This document shows, in pieces, positions 16,813 to 24,507 of a DNA stretch of 64,000 nt. The DNA lies in assembly GCA_030447505.1 (NCBI GenBank), contig JAUJOT010000003.1:1-64000 (forward strand). Direction: 5' to 3'. Source of the stretch: Solirubrobacteraceae bacterium. GTDB taxonomy: Bacteria > Actinomycetota > Thermoleophilia > Solirubrobacterales > Solirubrobacteraceae. The translations under genes and the position numbers were made by a program. The notes below the pieces were generated by a model, which was not told where the DNA came from, did not search any database, and saw only the letters and a list, made by a program, of their open reading frames with translations. Within the stretch, counting starts at the first letter, position 1. The number at the start of each line of letters is the position of its first letter.

Positions 16813-16848
16813 GCGAGGCGATGCCGCCTGCCGACGCTATCGGGGCGA

Positions 16849-18159
16849 TCAGGGGCGGCTTCGGAGCTGCACGTACGGCTCGTCGTCGGGTGAATGGCCG
16901 CTTTGGATGTAACGGCCGCGCGCGCGCTCGGCGTTGAATTCCGCCCCGAGCAGGATCGCGAGGTTCGTCAGCCACAGCCAGACGAGGAACACGATCACGC
17001 CTCCGAGGGAGCCGTAGGTCTTGTTGTAGGAGCCGAAGTTCGCGACGTAGAACGCGAACGCGGCGGACGCGGCGATCCACAGCACGACGGCGAGGATGCC
17101 GCCCGGCATGACCGCTCCGACTCCGGGTTGCCTGACGTTCGGGGCGGCGTAGTAGAGCACGGCGAACATGAACGCGACGATCAGAACCAGGACCGGCCAT
17201 TTGGCGATGTCCCAGATCGCGACTGCGCTGTCGCCGACGCCGAACAGGCTGCCGGCCTGCTCGGCGAGCGGACCGGTCAGCACGACTGCGACGGCGCTGA
17301 TCGCCAACAGCACGAGCATGACGACGGTGATCGCGAGCCGCAGCGGGAGCTTCTTGACGATCGAGCGGCCCTCCTCGATGTCATAGATCGCGTTGGACGC
17401 GTCCATGAACGCGCCGATGTAGCCCGAGGCTGCCCAGATCGCGCCGGCCAACGCGACGAAGAACAGGAGGCCTGCGCCGCCGCTCTGCTGCAACCCCGTC
17501 AACGCGCCGGTCAGGATCTCCTTGGCCGGTCCCGGCGCGACGGCTCCGAGGTTGTCGAGCAGTGGCTGTATCGCCGAGCTGCCGATCAGGCCGAGGATCG
17601 ACACGAGCGCGAGCAGTGCCGGGAAGATCGACAGGACGGCGTAGTAGGTCAGCGCTGCCGCCCAGTGCGGAAGCTTGTCCGCAGAGAACTCCTTCGCGGT
17701 GCGCTTCAGTGTCGAGCCGGTCCCGCTCTGCGCGGCTGCGCGCCCCGCCTGCGGGCGCGCCTGGTGCTGATCGCCGACCGGCTCGTTGTCGTGCTGCATG
17801 GAGGCCGAGCCTCCATTCGCGCTTTTCGGCTGGGCCGACTGCCCGTGCGCGTCGAGCCCGTAGTGGCGATAGACCGCGTTGACCTGTTGCTCGGACGGCT
17901 CGCCGTCAGCGTCGACGCGCGGAGCGTCGCTGATGAGCTTCTTCTCGTAGTCGACCTTGACGCCCTCGGCACCGCGGTTGGCGTTCGTCAACGGCACGAG
18001 CGTCGTGTGGCGTCGCAGCCGGCCCAGCTTGATGAGCGCCCACTCCGGTCGCCCCGTCTCCTCTACGAGGTAGATGTCCTCGATCGTGCCGATCTTGTCG
18101 CCGGCACGATCGAGAATCGTCTGGCCTTCCCAATCTGCGCTCTGTGCCTGAGGTGTCAT
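16849..18159 (-). CDS. PRC-barrel domain fused to YihY/BrkB-family membrane protein
   Basis: A 436-residue protein. Residues of about 5-80 form a PRC-barrel-like domain (DWEGQTILDRAGDKIGTIEDIYL...RPEWALIKLG). A hydrophilic linker is followed by the BrkB/YihY domain with about six membrane segments, beginning FSADKLPHWAAALTYYAVLSIFPALLAL and ending LGGVIVFLVWLWLTNLAILLGAEFNAE. The BrkB family has unclear function in transport or envelope integrity. It is the last gene of a four-gene minus-strand operon, and the PRC part is duplicated in the gene at 18933. ATG 18159 has AGGA upstream. Confidence 0.85.
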   Translation of the reverse strand: MTPQAQSADWEGQTILDRAGDKIGTIEDIYLVEETGRPEWALIKLGRLRRHTTLVPLTNANRGAEGVKVDYEKKLISDAPRVDADGEPSEQQVNAVYRHYGLDAHGQSAQPKSANGGSASMQHDNEPVGDQHQARPQAGRAAAQSGTGSTLKRTAKEFSADKLPHWAAALTYYAVLSIFPALLALVSILGLIGSSAIQPLLDNLGAVAPGPAKEILTGALTGLQQSGGAGLLFFVALAGAIWAASGYIGAFMDASNAIYDIEEGRSIVKKLPLRLAITVVMLVLLAISAVAVVLTGPLAEQAGSLFGVGDSAVAIWDIAKWPVLVLIVAFMFAVLYYAAPNVRQPGVGAVMPGGILAVVLWIAASAAFAFYVANFGSYNKTYGSLGGVIVFLVWLWLTNLAILLGAEFNAERARGRYIQSGHSPDDEPYVQLRSRP

Positions 18160-18237
18160 GATCGTCCTGGGGTCAAGCGGCGACCGCCGGCGCGGGAACA
18201 CCCGCGCTGACGGCAGTCCGCTGGTGATGACGGCGTT

Positions 18238-18957
18238 CTACTGGTCCTGGTTGATGTTCTCGTCGGCCTTGTCGGCGGCCTTCTCGGTCATCTCGCCGAG
18301 CTTTCCGCCCTGCTCCTGGCCCTTCTGGCGGACCGCCTCGACGGTGCTGCCCGCCGCGTCCTGGGCGGCGCTCTTGACCTGCTCGACGGTGTCCTGAGCC
18401 TTGGCCTGGACCTGCTGACGCGCGTCCTGTGCGGCCGGCGCGAGCTTCTCGCGCTCGAGCTCGGTCTCCGGTAGCGCGAGCCCCGCGGCAAGCCCAGCGG
18501 CCGCTGCACCTGCGGCCAGCGCGATCGGGTGCTCGCCCGCGGTCGATGCGGCCGCCTGCGCCTTGTCCTTGACGTCGTCCTTCGAGGGGGTCGCCTCGCC
18601 GACACGACCGGCCGCGTCACCGACGCCGACGCCGCCCGGCATCTTCTCCTTCAGCGCACCGACCTTCTCGCCGACGCCCTCTCCGGAGGGCAGCTTGTCC
18701 TTGATCGCCTCGCCGTCGGGCAGCTTGGACTTGACCGTCTCGCCGATCCCGCCCTCACCCCCACCGCCGTCGGGGAGTTTGCCCTTCAGCTCGTCGACCT
18801 TCTCCATCACCGTCTCCTTCTTGTCCTCGAGCACCTCCTTGCCGCGATTCTTGACGTCGCCCTTGTAGGCGAGCGCGCCGACGGTCTCGCCGAGGTTCTC
18901 GCGCGTCTCGTCGATCTGCTGGCGGATCTCGTCTACCTCGTCTGACCCAGACCCCAT
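18238..18957 (-). CDS. DUF3618-type membrane-associated protein
   Basis: A 239-residue protein whose N-terminus (DEVDEIRQQIDETRENLGETVGALAYKGDVK) matches DUF3618, a domain resembling the ElaB/YqjD membrane-bound ribosome/stress proteins. The middle has repeated K(L/S)KLPDGE-like units. One short hydrophobic segment (HPIALAAGAAAAGLAAGLAL, about 165-185) could anchor it, and amphipathic helices follow. It starts inside the end of the upstream gene (25-nt overlap), with GGAGGAGG before the ATG, so it belongs to the same operon. Confidence 0.75.
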   Translation of the reverse strand: MGSGSDEVDEIRQQIDETRENLGETVGALAYKGDVKNRGKEVLEDKKETVMEKVDELKGKLPDGGGGEGGIGETVKSKLPDGEAIKDKLPSGEGVGEKVGALKEKMPGGVGVGDAAGRVGEATPSKDDVKDKAQAAASTAGEHPIALAAGAAAAGLAAGLALPETELEREKLAPAAQDARQQVQAKAQDTVEQVKSAAQDAAGSTVEAVRQKGQEQGGKLGEMTEKAADKADENINQDQ

Positions 18958-19721
18958 TTGGCCTCCTCCTTCACCGTTTCGATCGTCTGCTTGACCGACT
19001 CGACGGTCTGTTCGGGAATCGGCGGCCCTGCCTGCTCGATGCGCTTCTTGGCTCTCAGCGCGAGCACCCCGGCGACGGCGCCGAAGACGACCGTCACGAT
19101 CAGCGCCGCAAGCCACGCCGGCATCGCCTCGGCGAGCGCGAAGATGATCGTCAGCATCAGCGCGAGGCCCGCGAGGTGCGCGACATAGCCGGCACCGCCG
19201 AACAGCCCCGCGCCGATCCCGAAATCCTTCGCCTTGCCGGCCATCTCTGCCTTGGCGAGCTTGATCTCCTGCTGCGCGAGCGAGGAGCCCTGGTCGGACA
19301 CCTGCTTGACCAGATCGGAGATCGGCTCGTCGCGCAGATCACCGGACTCGTTGCCGTTGGTGTGCGCTCCGTTGCCGGCCTGTGACTCGGCGGTCGCGGG
19401 CTGCCCCTCGCCGGGATCGATCCCGTAATGGCGATAGACCGCGCTTACCTGTTGCTCGGACGGCTCGCCTTCGGCCTCGATCGGCGGGGCGCCCTCGACG
19501 ACCTGCTTCTCATAGGAGAGCTTGACGCCCTTCCCGGCCAGCTGCGCCCTGCTGAGCGGCACGAGCGTCGTGTGGCTCTTGATCCGCCCGACCTTGACCA
19601 GGCCCCACTCCGGACGACCCGTCTCCGCGACGAGGAAGACCTCCTTGATCGTGCCGATCTTCTCACCGCCAGAATCGAGGACGGTCTGGCCCTCCCAATC
19701 GGCACGTGGGTCAGGCGCCAT
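18933..19721 (-). CDS. PRC-barrel domain fused to phage-holin-superfamily-III-like membrane domain
   Basis: A 262-residue protein. The N-terminal PRC-barrel (about 5-85, DWEGQTVLDSGGEKIGTIKEVFL) is closely similar to that of the BrkB fusion in this operon and shares the EGEPSEQQVSAVYRHYGID tail. After a linker, residues of about 130-260 match the actinobacterial holin-X/YqjE-like family: ISDLVKQVSDQGSSLAQQEIKLAKAEM, two membrane segments (about 170-195 and 200-220), then an amphipathic C-terminus. ATG 19721 follows AGGAGG and overlaps the upstream stop as TGATG. Confidence 0.85.
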   Translation of the reverse strand: MAPDPRADWEGQTVLDSGGEKIGTIKEVFLVAETGRPEWGLVKVGRIKSHTTLVPLSRAQLAGKGVKLSYEKQVVEGAPPIEAEGEPSEQQVSAVYRHYGIDPGEGQPATAESQAGNGAHTNGNESGDLRDEPISDLVKQVSDQGSSLAQQEIKLAKAEMAGKAKDFGIGAGLFGGAGYVAHLAGLALMLTIIFALAEAMPAWLAALIVTVVFGAVAGVLALRAKKRIEQAGPPIPEQTVESVKQTIETVKEEAKWGLGQTR

Positions 19722-20371
19722 CAAACACCTCCTTCTCCCGAAGCCTCTTCCTCATCGGCGTCGGACGAGCCTTCGCCGCGTGACGCCTTCGCGACACGGC
19801 CGGCCGCAAAGCCGGCGGCCGCGGCCGCGGCGGCCGCCGCTGCGGGGTTCCCGCGCGCCACGTCCGCGGCCGACTCGACGAGCGACTGGCCGTCGGTCTG
19901 CTCCAGGTAGCTGCCGGCATCCTTGACGCGCTGGCCGACCTGCTCGGCGACCTTCGCCGGCCCCTCCTGCCCCTGCCGGCGCAGCTCCTCGGCGACGCCG
20001 TCCAGCGACTCGCCCTGCGCGCCGACCTGCTGACCGAGCTGCGTCGAACGCTCATCAACCTGCGCCGCCGCCTTCTGCTTGGCCTGCCCGGCAACCTGCT
20101 GCGCCTGCTGCCTGGCCTGCTCCTTGGCCTGCCCGGCAACCTGCTGGGCCTTCTGCTTCGCGGGCCCCGCGACCTCCTGCGCCTTGCCAGCGACCTCCTG
20201 CGCCTTTTCCTTCGCGGGCGCCGCGGCCTGCTGGGCCTTGTCCTTGGCCTGTTGCGCCTTGTCCTTGGCGCCCCCGGCGCTGTCGGACTCGTCGTGCGAC
20301 GGTGGCGTCTCGGCGTCGTCGATGACGTGCTGCGGCGGCCCCGACTCGACCTTCAGCCGTTGCTCGGTCAT
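19721..20371 (-). CDS. LEA-like repeat protein, first gene of stress operon
   Basis: A 216-residue hydrophilic protein. Residues of about 30-115 are tandem 7- to 11-residue units such as AKDKAQQ, AKEKAQEVAG and AKQKAQQVAGQ. This is the Ala/Lys/Gln amphipathic pattern of group 3 LEA-like desiccation proteins and apolipoprotein-like helices. A Gly/Ala segment (NPAAAAAAAAAAGFAAG) near the C-terminus might insert into a membrane. There is no signal peptide. It leads the operon with the PRC-holin, DUF3618 and PRC-BrkB genes. The ATG at 20371 is preceded by GAGGAGG. Confidence 0.7.
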   Translation of the reverse strand: MTEQRLKVESGPPQHVIDDAETPPSHDESDSAGGAKDKAQQAKDKAQQAAAPAKEKAQEVAGKAQEVAGPAKQKAQQVAGQAKEQARQQAQQVAGQAKQKAAAQVDERSTQLGQQVGAQGESLDGVAEELRRQGQEGPAKVAEQVGQRVKDAGSYLEQTDGQSLVESAADVARGNPAAAAAAAAAAGFAAGRVAKASRGEGSSDADEEEASGEGGV

Positions 20372-20383
20372 AGAACCTCCTCT

Positions 20384-20403
20384 GTTGTGTCCAACAGGAC
20401 AAC
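20384..20403. promoter_or_regulatory. imperfect palindrome, candidate operator
   Basis: GTTGTGTCCAACAGGACAAC is an imperfect inverted repeat (GTTGT..CC / GGACAAC) 12 nt before the start of the LEA-like gene. Its length and symmetry suit a TetR-type dimer, and the divergent gene encodes a TetR-type DNA-binding domain. The link is inference. Confidence 0.35.
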
Positions 20404-20410
20404 TGGGGCA

Positions 20411-20439
20411 CATGTACCGCGCGGCGGCGGTAACAAAAC
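20411..20439 (-). promoter_or_regulatory. candidate SigB/SigF-type promoter of the stress operon
   Basis: On the minus strand GTTTTG (20434-20439) and GGTACA (20413-20418) are separated by 15 nt. This resembles the general-stress sigma consensus GTTT-N14-17-GGGTAT. It lies about 40-70 nt before the ATG of the LEA-like gene. Confidence 0.35.
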
Positions 20440-20543
20440 ACCCTTTTTTCGGCGCCGTCCGCGTGGCGCCGGCGGCGTCCCGCGTCGTCGAACACAACTG
20501 CCCATCGCCCACGACAACGGGTCATCCGCTGCTCACAGCGGGG

Positions 20544-20549
20544 TACCTT
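20544..20549 (+). promoter_or_regulatory. candidate -10 box (TACCTT)
   Basis: TACCTT ends 7 nt before the ATG at 20557 with no ribosome-binding site, fitting a leaderless message. Confidence 0.35.
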
Positions 20550-20556
20550 CAATGCG

Positions 20557-22005
20557 ATGAGCGAGGCTGCCCGCGATCAAGCCCCCAGTGCCGTGCAAGA
20601 CAGCAGCGCGCTGCGCTCCGACGCGCAGGCCAGCCGCGAGCGGATCCTCGCCGCCGCGGAGATGCTCGCCGGCGACCCCCGCACCAGCATGATCGAGATC
20701 GCGGCCGCTGCGGGTGTCGGACGCTCGACGCTCTATCGCCACTTCGCGACGCGCCACGTGCTGCAGCGCGCACTACAGGAACGCGCCGGCGTGCCAGCAA
20801 CGCCGGGTCCCACCGGACGGGTCGCGACGATGCCGTTTCGTGCACCGGGGCAACTCGGGCGTGACCGCCCGCTTGCGCTTGAGGTGACGCACGTCCTCGA
20901 CGAGGTGCCCCCGCACCTCGTGCCCGACCAGCTCGTCGCCGAGGCCCGGCGCGCCGGTGGCGTCGCGGTCGCGCTGTACGTCGTCGACATCGACGGCTCG
21001 CACCTGCTGCGACTCGCCGGCTCAGAGGAGTTTCCCGACGCCTTGCCCGACGCCCCGGCGTTGGGTCCGGAGATCGTCCCCGAAGCGCTGCCCGGCTTTC
21101 AGCAGCGGCTGCGCCAGCGGCTGCCGGGCTGCGTCTGCGAGCCGCTGTGGCTGCGCGGACGCGTCACCGGGCTGCTGCTGTGCATGGGAACGCCGCTGGC
21201 GCCACTCGACGAGATCGCCAAGCAGGGCGCCGCCGCGCTGGAGCTCGCCAACGACTACACCGACTTCATCGAGGCCGCGCGCCGGCGAAAGCCGACGAGT
21301 CCGGCCGCCGAGATCCAGCAGAACCTCTTTCCGCCGCGCATCGTGCGCATCCAGGGCGCGCAGCTCGCCGGCGGGCTGCTTCCGAGCTACGAGGTCGGCG
21401 GCGACTGGTTTGACTTCGTCGACAACCGCGACGGCGCGTGGCTTGCGATCGCCGACAGCGCCGGCACCGGCGCAACCGCCGCCGGCCTTGGCGCCGCCGC
21501 GCTGGGCGCGCTACGCGCAGCGCGCCGCAGCGGACACGACCTCGAAGAGGCGCTGCTTGCGATGAACCAGACCGTCCGGCAGCTCGGAAACCCTGATTTC
21601 TACGTCAGCGCGCTCGTCGCGCGCTGGCGCGCCGCGACCCACACGCTGCGGTGGGTCAACTGCGGCCACCCACCCGCCTACCTCGCCGACACCGAAGGCA
21701 ACCTCACCGAACTGCGCGGACCACCGCACCCCGCGCTCGGCATCCGCGACGACGAACCAGACTTCACCGCGACCGAGCGCCGGCTGCGAGCGGGCGAACG
21801 TGTGATCCTGGTCACCGACGGCATCACCGAACGGCGCACCGAAGACGGCGGACACTTCGGCGTCGACGGGGTCAGACAAGCGATCGCGGGCATCGAGAAC
21901 CCGACGGCCGCCGCGACGGCGTTGGCGATCCTGCAGGCCGTGACCGAGTGCTGGCGCGAACCGCTCGAAGACGACGGAACGGTCGCCGTACTGGCGATCG
22001 CCTAG
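20557..22005 (+). CDS. TetR-type DNA-binding domain fused to a PP2C/SpoIIE phosphatase
   Basis: A 482-residue protein with an unusual domain order. Residues of about 20-72 are a TetR N-terminal helix-turn-helix (SRERILAAAEMLAGDPRTS, then IAAAAGVGRSTLYRHFATR). Residues 95-240 look like a GAF-type sensor domain. Residues 265-480 are a SpoIIE/PP2C phosphatase with LFPPRIVRIQGAQLAG, YEVGGDWFDFV (metal-binding Asp), IADSAGTG in the position of GDVxGKG, WVNCGHPPAYL and VTDGITERR. It is divergent from the membrane-stress operon, 185 nt apart. It may link anti-anti-sigma dephosphorylation to direct promoter binding. The replaced GDVxGKG motif may alter activity. Confidence 0.88.
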   Translation: MSEAARDQAPSAVQDSSALRSDAQASRERILAAAEMLAGDPRTSMIEIAAAAGVGRSTLYRHFATRHVLQRALQERAGVPATPGPTGRVATMPFRAPGQLGRDRPLALEVTHVLDEVPPHLVPDQLVAEARRAGGVAVALYVVDIDGSHLLRLAGSEEFPDALPDAPALGPEIVPEALPGFQQRLRQRLPGCVCEPLWLRGRVTGLLLCMGTPLAPLDEIAKQGAAALELANDYTDFIEAARRRKPTSPAAEIQQNLFPPRIVRIQGAQLAGGLLPSYEVGGDWFDFVDNRDGAWLAIADSAGTGATAAGLGAAALGALRAARRSGHDLEEALLAMNQTVRQLGNPDFYVSALVARWRAATHTLRWVNCGHPPAYLADTEGNLTELRGPPHPALGIRDDEPDFTATERRLRAGERVILVTDGITERRTEDGGHFGVDGVRQAIAGIENPTAAATALAILQAVTECWREPLEDDGTVAVLAIA

Positions 22006-22121
22006 TCGCTCGCACTCTCGCAGGCGTCGGCGCGTGCCGGCGCCGGCTTAGAGCGCTTCAACTCTTCGCAAAAAGCGGGCGCAATCAGCACTCGGTGATC
22101 CGCCCGCGGGCGAGCGGGCCC

Positions 22122-22127
22122 TATCGT
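22122..22127 (+). promoter_or_regulatory. candidate -10 box of pafBC (TATCGT)
   Basis: TATCGT ends 7 nt before the ATG at 22135 with no Shine-Dalgarno sequence. It argues for that ATG rather than the GTG at 22126, which overlaps the box. Confidence 0.4.
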
Positions 22128-22134
22128 GTCGGCG

Positions 22135-24222
22135 ATGGCCAAGGACACGGAGAAGCTCATTCGCCAGCTCTCCCTGATCTCGTACCTGATGGCGGAGCGC
22201 CGGCCGGTGACCGCGCTCGAGATCCGCCGCGACGTCGAGGGATACAGCGCGATGAACGAGGACGCGTTCGCGCGGCGCTTCTACGCCGACCGCTCCGAGC
22301 TCGACTCGCTCGGCATCGCGCTGACCGTCGAGCGGCCCGTCGACGGCGTCGCCGAGCAGGAGAACTACTCGCTGCGGCCGGAGAACTTCCATCTCCCGCC
22401 GATCGCGTTCTCCGACGCCGAGCTCGCGTCGCTGCAGACCGCGCTGTCGCTGCTCGACGGCGAGTTTGCCTACGCCGAGCCGCTGCGCCTCGCGCTGCAG
22501 CAGATCTCCTGGGGCCGGGCGAACCCGCTGCGCACCTCCGAGCAGCGCTCGGTCGGCCTCGCGATCACCGCGTCGGCCGGTGGCCACGACCTGTCCCAGC
22601 GGCTCGCCAAGATCGAGACGGCGATCTTCCGCAAGAAGACGATCACCTTCGACTACTACACGATGGCTCGCGACGACACGGGCACGCGCAAGGTCGACCC
22701 CTACCAGCTGCTGTTCCGCAATCCCGAGTTCTACCTGCTCGGCTACGCGCACGAGCGCCAGGCCCTGCGCGTCTTCCGCCTGTCGCGGATCCGCGGCAAG
22801 GTCGCCTACGCGACGAAGGCCGAGCACGACTTCAAGGGCCCGCCCGAGGGCTTCGATCCGCGCCCCTACGCCAACCGCGCGGAGTGGCAGTTCGGCGCGA
22901 TCTGCGGCCAGGCGACGATCGAGATCTCCGAGCGCATCGCCTGGCAGGTCGAGCGCCACTTCGGGCGCTTCGGCGAGGTCCGGCCTTCCGGCTCGAGCGG
23001 CGATGTCGTGTTCGCGACGCCGTACGCCGACCGCCGCCAGCTGGCGGCGTGGGTGCTGCGCCTCGGAGACCACGCGCGGGTGCTCGGTCCGCCCGAGCTC
23101 GAGCGCGAGCTCGCCGACCGCATCGAGCTGCTGTTCGAGCGCCACAGGGGTCCCGCGCTCGACCTCGCCGCGCCGGTCGTCGCGAGCGAGGACGAGCAGG
23201 CCGAGGCGGATCGCGCAGCGGCGCTGTCGGGCAACGGCGCCGGCCGGCGCAGCGAGACCTCGATCCGTCCGGAGCGCTTCGCGCGCCTCGTGACGCTCGC
23301 GTCGATCCTCATCCAGGCCGGCCGCGCGGGCGTCAAGCTCGACGCCGCCGAGGTCTGCGAGCGGATGCAGATCTCCGACGCCGAGCTGCGCGAGGACATC
23401 AACGTCCTCAACGTCGTCAACTTCGGCGGCGGCTCGTACGTGCTGTACGCCGAGATCGACGACGACGGCCGCATCGAGGTCGACCCCGAGCCGTACTCCG
23501 ACAACTTCGCCCGCCCGGCACGGCTGCTGCCGGTCGAGGCAAAGGCGCTCGTCGCGGCGATCGACCTGATCGGCGAGCACCTGCCCGAGGGGTCGCTGGC
23601 CTCGGCGCGCGAGAAGATCGTCGCGGCGCTCGGCGCCGACCCGATGCAGCAGGGGCTGCACGTCGCCGAGGCCGGCGGCGACGACTCCGCGGTCGCGCGC
23701 GTCGCATCAGAGGCGATCAACGAGCGCCGGCTGCTGGCGCTGGACTACTACAAGCCCAACGAGGACGAGTTCACGACGCGCGTCGTCGAGCCCTACGCGC
23801 TCGTCAACGGCCGCGAGGGCTGGTACGTCGCCTCGTTCGATCCGGAGCGCGACGACGTGCGTCACTTCCGCCTCGACCGCATCCGCCACGCCGAGGTCAC
23901 CGACACGCCCTACGAGCCGCGTCCGGAGGTCAACCCCGCCGCCGAGCTCGACGGCTGGCTGCGCACCGGCGAGGTCGAGGCCTCCCGGATCGCGCGCGTC
24001 TGGGTCTCCTCCGAGCGCGCGCGCTGGGCACGCGAGGAGCGCCGCGTCGCGCAGGAGCTCGTCGACGGGTCGGTGATCGTCGAACTTCCGTTCAAGGGCA
24101 CGGACTTCCTCGTTCGCGGCATCCTCGGCGAGGCCGGCGACGCCGCCGTGCTCGAGCCGGCCGAGGCGCGCGAGGCCGTTCTCGCCGCCGTCGAGCGGCT
24201 GCGCGCGGCCGCGATTCGCTGA
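22135..24222 (+). CDS. pafBC: fused PafB-PafC WYL-domain transcriptional activator
   Basis: A 695-residue single-chain version of the PafB/PafC pair, the LexA/RecA-independent activator of the DNA-damage response in actinobacteria. Each half has an N-terminal winged helix (LIRQLSLISYLMAERRPVTALEI; FARLVTLASILIQAGRAGVKLDA), a WYL domain (FRNPEFYLLGYAHERQALRVFRLSRI; NGREGWYVASFDPERDDVRHFRLDRI) and a WCX-type C-terminal region. The linker is at about 330-380. In most actinobacteria these are two adjacent genes near the proteasome locus; here no such genes are nearby. WYL domains are thought to sense nucleic-acid ligands. Confidence 0.9.
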   Translation: MAKDTEKLIRQLSLISYLMAERRPVTALEIRRDVEGYSAMNEDAFARRFYADRSELDSLGIALTVERPVDGVAEQENYSLRPENFHLPPIAFSDAELASLQTALSLLDGEFAYAEPLRLALQQISWGRANPLRTSEQRSVGLAITASAGGHDLSQRLAKIETAIFRKKTITFDYYTMARDDTGTRKVDPYQLLFRNPEFYLLGYAHERQALRVFRLSRIRGKVAYATKAEHDFKGPPEGFDPRPYANRAEWQFGAICGQATIEISERIAWQVERHFGRFGEVRPSGSSGDVVFATPYADRRQLAAWVLRLGDHARVLGPPELERELADRIELLFERHRGPALDLAAPVVASEDEQAEADRAAALSGNGAGRRSETSIRPERFARLVTLASILIQAGRAGVKLDAAEVCERMQISDAELREDINVLNVVNFGGGSYVLYAEIDDDGRIEVDPEPYSDNFARPARLLPVEAKALVAAIDLIGEHLPEGSLASAREKIVAALGADPMQQGLHVAEAGGDDSAVARVASEAINERRLLALDYYKPNEDEFTTRVVEPYALVNGREGWYVASFDPERDDVRHFRLDRIRHAEVTDTPYEPRPEVNPAAELDGWLRTGEVEASRIARVWVSSERARWAREERRVAQELVDGSVIVELPFKGTDFLVRGILGEAGDAAVLEPAEAREAVLAAVERLRAAAIR

Positions 24223-24507
24223 AGCCGGCCGCAGGCGCCCGCGTCGTCGCGGCGCGGCGATCGACGAGCGCACGCCGCGAGCGGGCCAAGGCCTGCTCGG
24301 GTGCCGAGGAGCCCACGGCGCAGCCCGAACGTTCGCTCGGACATGAGAGCGGAATGAGAAAGAGCGCGACGGCAGCGATCGCGCGCGCAACCTTGGGTAC
24401 ATGCAGCCCACCAGAAACTGGCGCATCAGTCGTTCGATGCGCCGACCGCTGAGCAACCAGGACACGGAGCGTCGGATTTGCTGGCGCTTTTCCACGGAGG
24501 GAGACGT

